This document shows, piece after piece, positions 41,331-42,138 of a DNA stretch of 42,138 bases (positions are counted from its first letter, which is position 1; each line of letters opens with the position of its first letter). The stretch lies in NCBI GenBank assembly GCA_035540635.1, contig DATLGH010000060.1, forward strand, positions 1 through 42,138. Direction: 5' to 3'. A program made the position numbers and the translations under genes. Source of the DNA: Egibacteraceae bacterium (GTDB taxonomy: Bacteria > Actinomycetota > Nitriliruptoria > Euzebyales > Egibacteraceae). The notes beneath the pieces are model-generated. The model searched no databases, had not been told where the DNA came from, and worked only from the letters and a program-made list of their open reading frames with translations.

Positions 41331-42138
41331 ATGGTCCTCGCGCTATCCGAGGCGCGCGTCCTGCGGACCGCCTGGGCGTTCCAGGCGTCGACCGCTGAGA
41401 TGGCCGCTCTCAACGGCAACGGCTTGGTCGCCGGCAGCACCCTGACGGGGCCCTCGATGAACGGGTCGTCACGGGGCGTCCTGTGGCAGCAGGCGGCCTG
41501 GCAGCGCCGACCGCGGAAGGTCGGCGTGGTGGGCGCCCGGCTCGCCGCGATGGGGCTTGTGAGCAAGTTCGCCCTCGCGGTGACGGTGACCGTGGCCGTG
41601 CTGGCAGGCGCGTCGGCGACGGACCTGCCCGAGATGGTGAGCGACGCCCTCAAGCGGCTCACGCCGTTCGGGTCCTCCGACGGGCAACAGGGGTTCACCC
41701 CCGGCGGCAGGAAGGACCGCGCGGGCGAGCTCCAGGTCCCCCCGGACGCCCGCCGCCAGGCGGACCGGCCCGGCGTGGACCGTGGGCCGCACGGCGGGGC
41801 GGGCGTGGACGGCGAGCGCCCTGGCCCGCGCGCACAGGGGCAGGGGTCGGGCGCTGGGCTCGCCTCGGACCCGCTCGACGATGACCCGATCGCTCCCCTC
41901 CTGGGGATCCGCCCCCGCTCCGGACAGGGCGGCGGGCAGGCAGGCGGTCGCGCCCCGGTGCCTCCAGGCCCCGGCGGCGCCGCCCCACCGGCCGATCCTC
42001 CCACCCCGCCGGGTGGACCCCCGGCTGCTCCCCCGGGGCCCCCCGCGCAGGCCCCGCCGGGGCCTGGAGGCACCGGGGCGCGACCGCCTGCCTGCCCGCC
42101 GCCCTGTCCGGAGCGGGGGCGGATCCCCAGGAGGGGAG
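41331..42138 (+). CDS. Single-TM protein with Pro/Gly-rich tail, 3' open
   Basis: The frame starts at ATG 41331 (AGGAG 10 bases upstream) and stays open to the window end. About 60 polar residues precede one membrane segment near residues 78-97 (MGLVSKFALAVTVTVAVLAG). The short helix ATDLPEMVSDALKRLTPFG follows, then a long Gly/Pro/Asp-rich region. The layout recalls actinobacterial anti-sigma-like proteins, where a TM is followed by an LPxxVxxAL helix, but I cannot assign a family. An in-frame GTG at 41232 is an alternative start. The final 85 codable bases belong to an inverted repeat, so the last residues may be artefact. Confidence 0.5.
   Translation, partial: MVLALSEARVLRTAWAFQASTAEMAALNGNGLVAGSTLTGPSMNGSSRGVLWQQAAWQRRPRKVGVVGARLAAMGLVSKFALAVTVTVAVLAGASATDLPEMVSDALKRLTPFGSSDGQQGFTPGGRKDRAGELQVPPDARRQADRPGVDRGPHGGAGVDGERPGPRAQGQGSGAGLASDPLDDDPIAPLLGIRPRSGQGGGQAGGRAPVPPGPGGAAPPADPPTPPGGPPAAPPGPPAQAPPGPGGTGARPPACPPPCPERGRIPRRG
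41893..42138. repeat. Perfect 85-bp inverted repeat at the window end
   Basis: Bases 41893-41977 are the exact reverse complement of 42054-42138, with a 76-base spacer. The second arm ends at the last base of the window, so the true repeat may be longer. Confidence 0.95.

Noticed and set aside
41264-42073. A minus-strand frame of 269 codons at the right end
   Set aside because: It is Pro/Gly/Arg/Ser low-complexity and partly lies in the inverted repeat; the plus-strand frame has a membrane segment and a ribosome site.

Overview
The window is very GC-rich DNA with GTG/TTG starts, densely packed and overlapping genes, and several families typical of Actinomycetota: CWB2 wall-binding repeats on a CAP protein, a PknB-like kinase with an outside domain, DUF4916, and a PGRP amidase. 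I read it as a chromosomal contig from a high-GC actinobacterium. A deep-branching lineage such as Nitriliruptoria would fit, but the sequence alone does not prove it. No phage, insertion sequence, CRISPR array or rRNA was seen. One tRNA-Val(GAC) is present.

Layout. 1-5.5 kb: cell-wall-bound CAP protein (5' cut), YchF, a receptor-like Ser/Thr kinase and a group-2 sigma factor. 5.5-8.5 kb: aldo/keto reductase, tRNA-Val with terminator, and a minus-strand stress block (CsbD, glycine-zipper stress protein, cysteine-depleted DksA/TraR protein, BON protein). 8.6-18.8 kb: one long plus-strand run of nine genes in which almost every junction overlaps. It holds a NodU-type carbamoyltransferase, a GT2-GmhB fusion, GT9, two GT4-like enzymes, GmhA, HldE, an SDR and a second GT9. 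Together they encode ADP-D-glycero-D-manno-heptose synthesis plus transfer of a possibly carbamoylated heptose glycan; no HldD epimerase is present. 18.8-20.9 kb: small hypothetical genes, one behind a SigB/SigF-type promoter, and a secreted beta-helix protein. 21-24.9 kb: PGRP amidase, TypA/BipA and a sulfotransferase-like protein. 24.9-27.9 kb: NfeD protease, a small hypothetical and an AI-2E family transporter.

27.8-30.3 kb holds the most unusual locus. A minus-strand operon has its own consensus promoter and encodes a 79-residue peptide with a RiPP-like leader and an Asp/Gly repeat tail, a JmjC/cupin-4 2-oxoglutarate oxygenase, and a sucrase/ferredoxin-like [2Fe-2S] protein. I propose that the repeat peptide is the oxygenase substrate.

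30.3-42.1 kb: a small membrane protein, an RsbU-like PP2C phosphatase, DUF488, a cupin, DUF4916, an isobutyryl-CoA-mutase-type large subunit (Phe80/Gln198) beside a MarR regulator that diverges from an orphan dehydrogenase E1-alpha, a DUF3006/MBL-hydrolase pair whose hydrolase is frameshifted, a CPA2 antiporter with a cytosolic tail, a GlsB/YeaQ protein, and a membrane protein running off the end. The last 246 bases contain a perfect 85-bp inverted repeat that reaches the final base, which may be an assembly fold-back.
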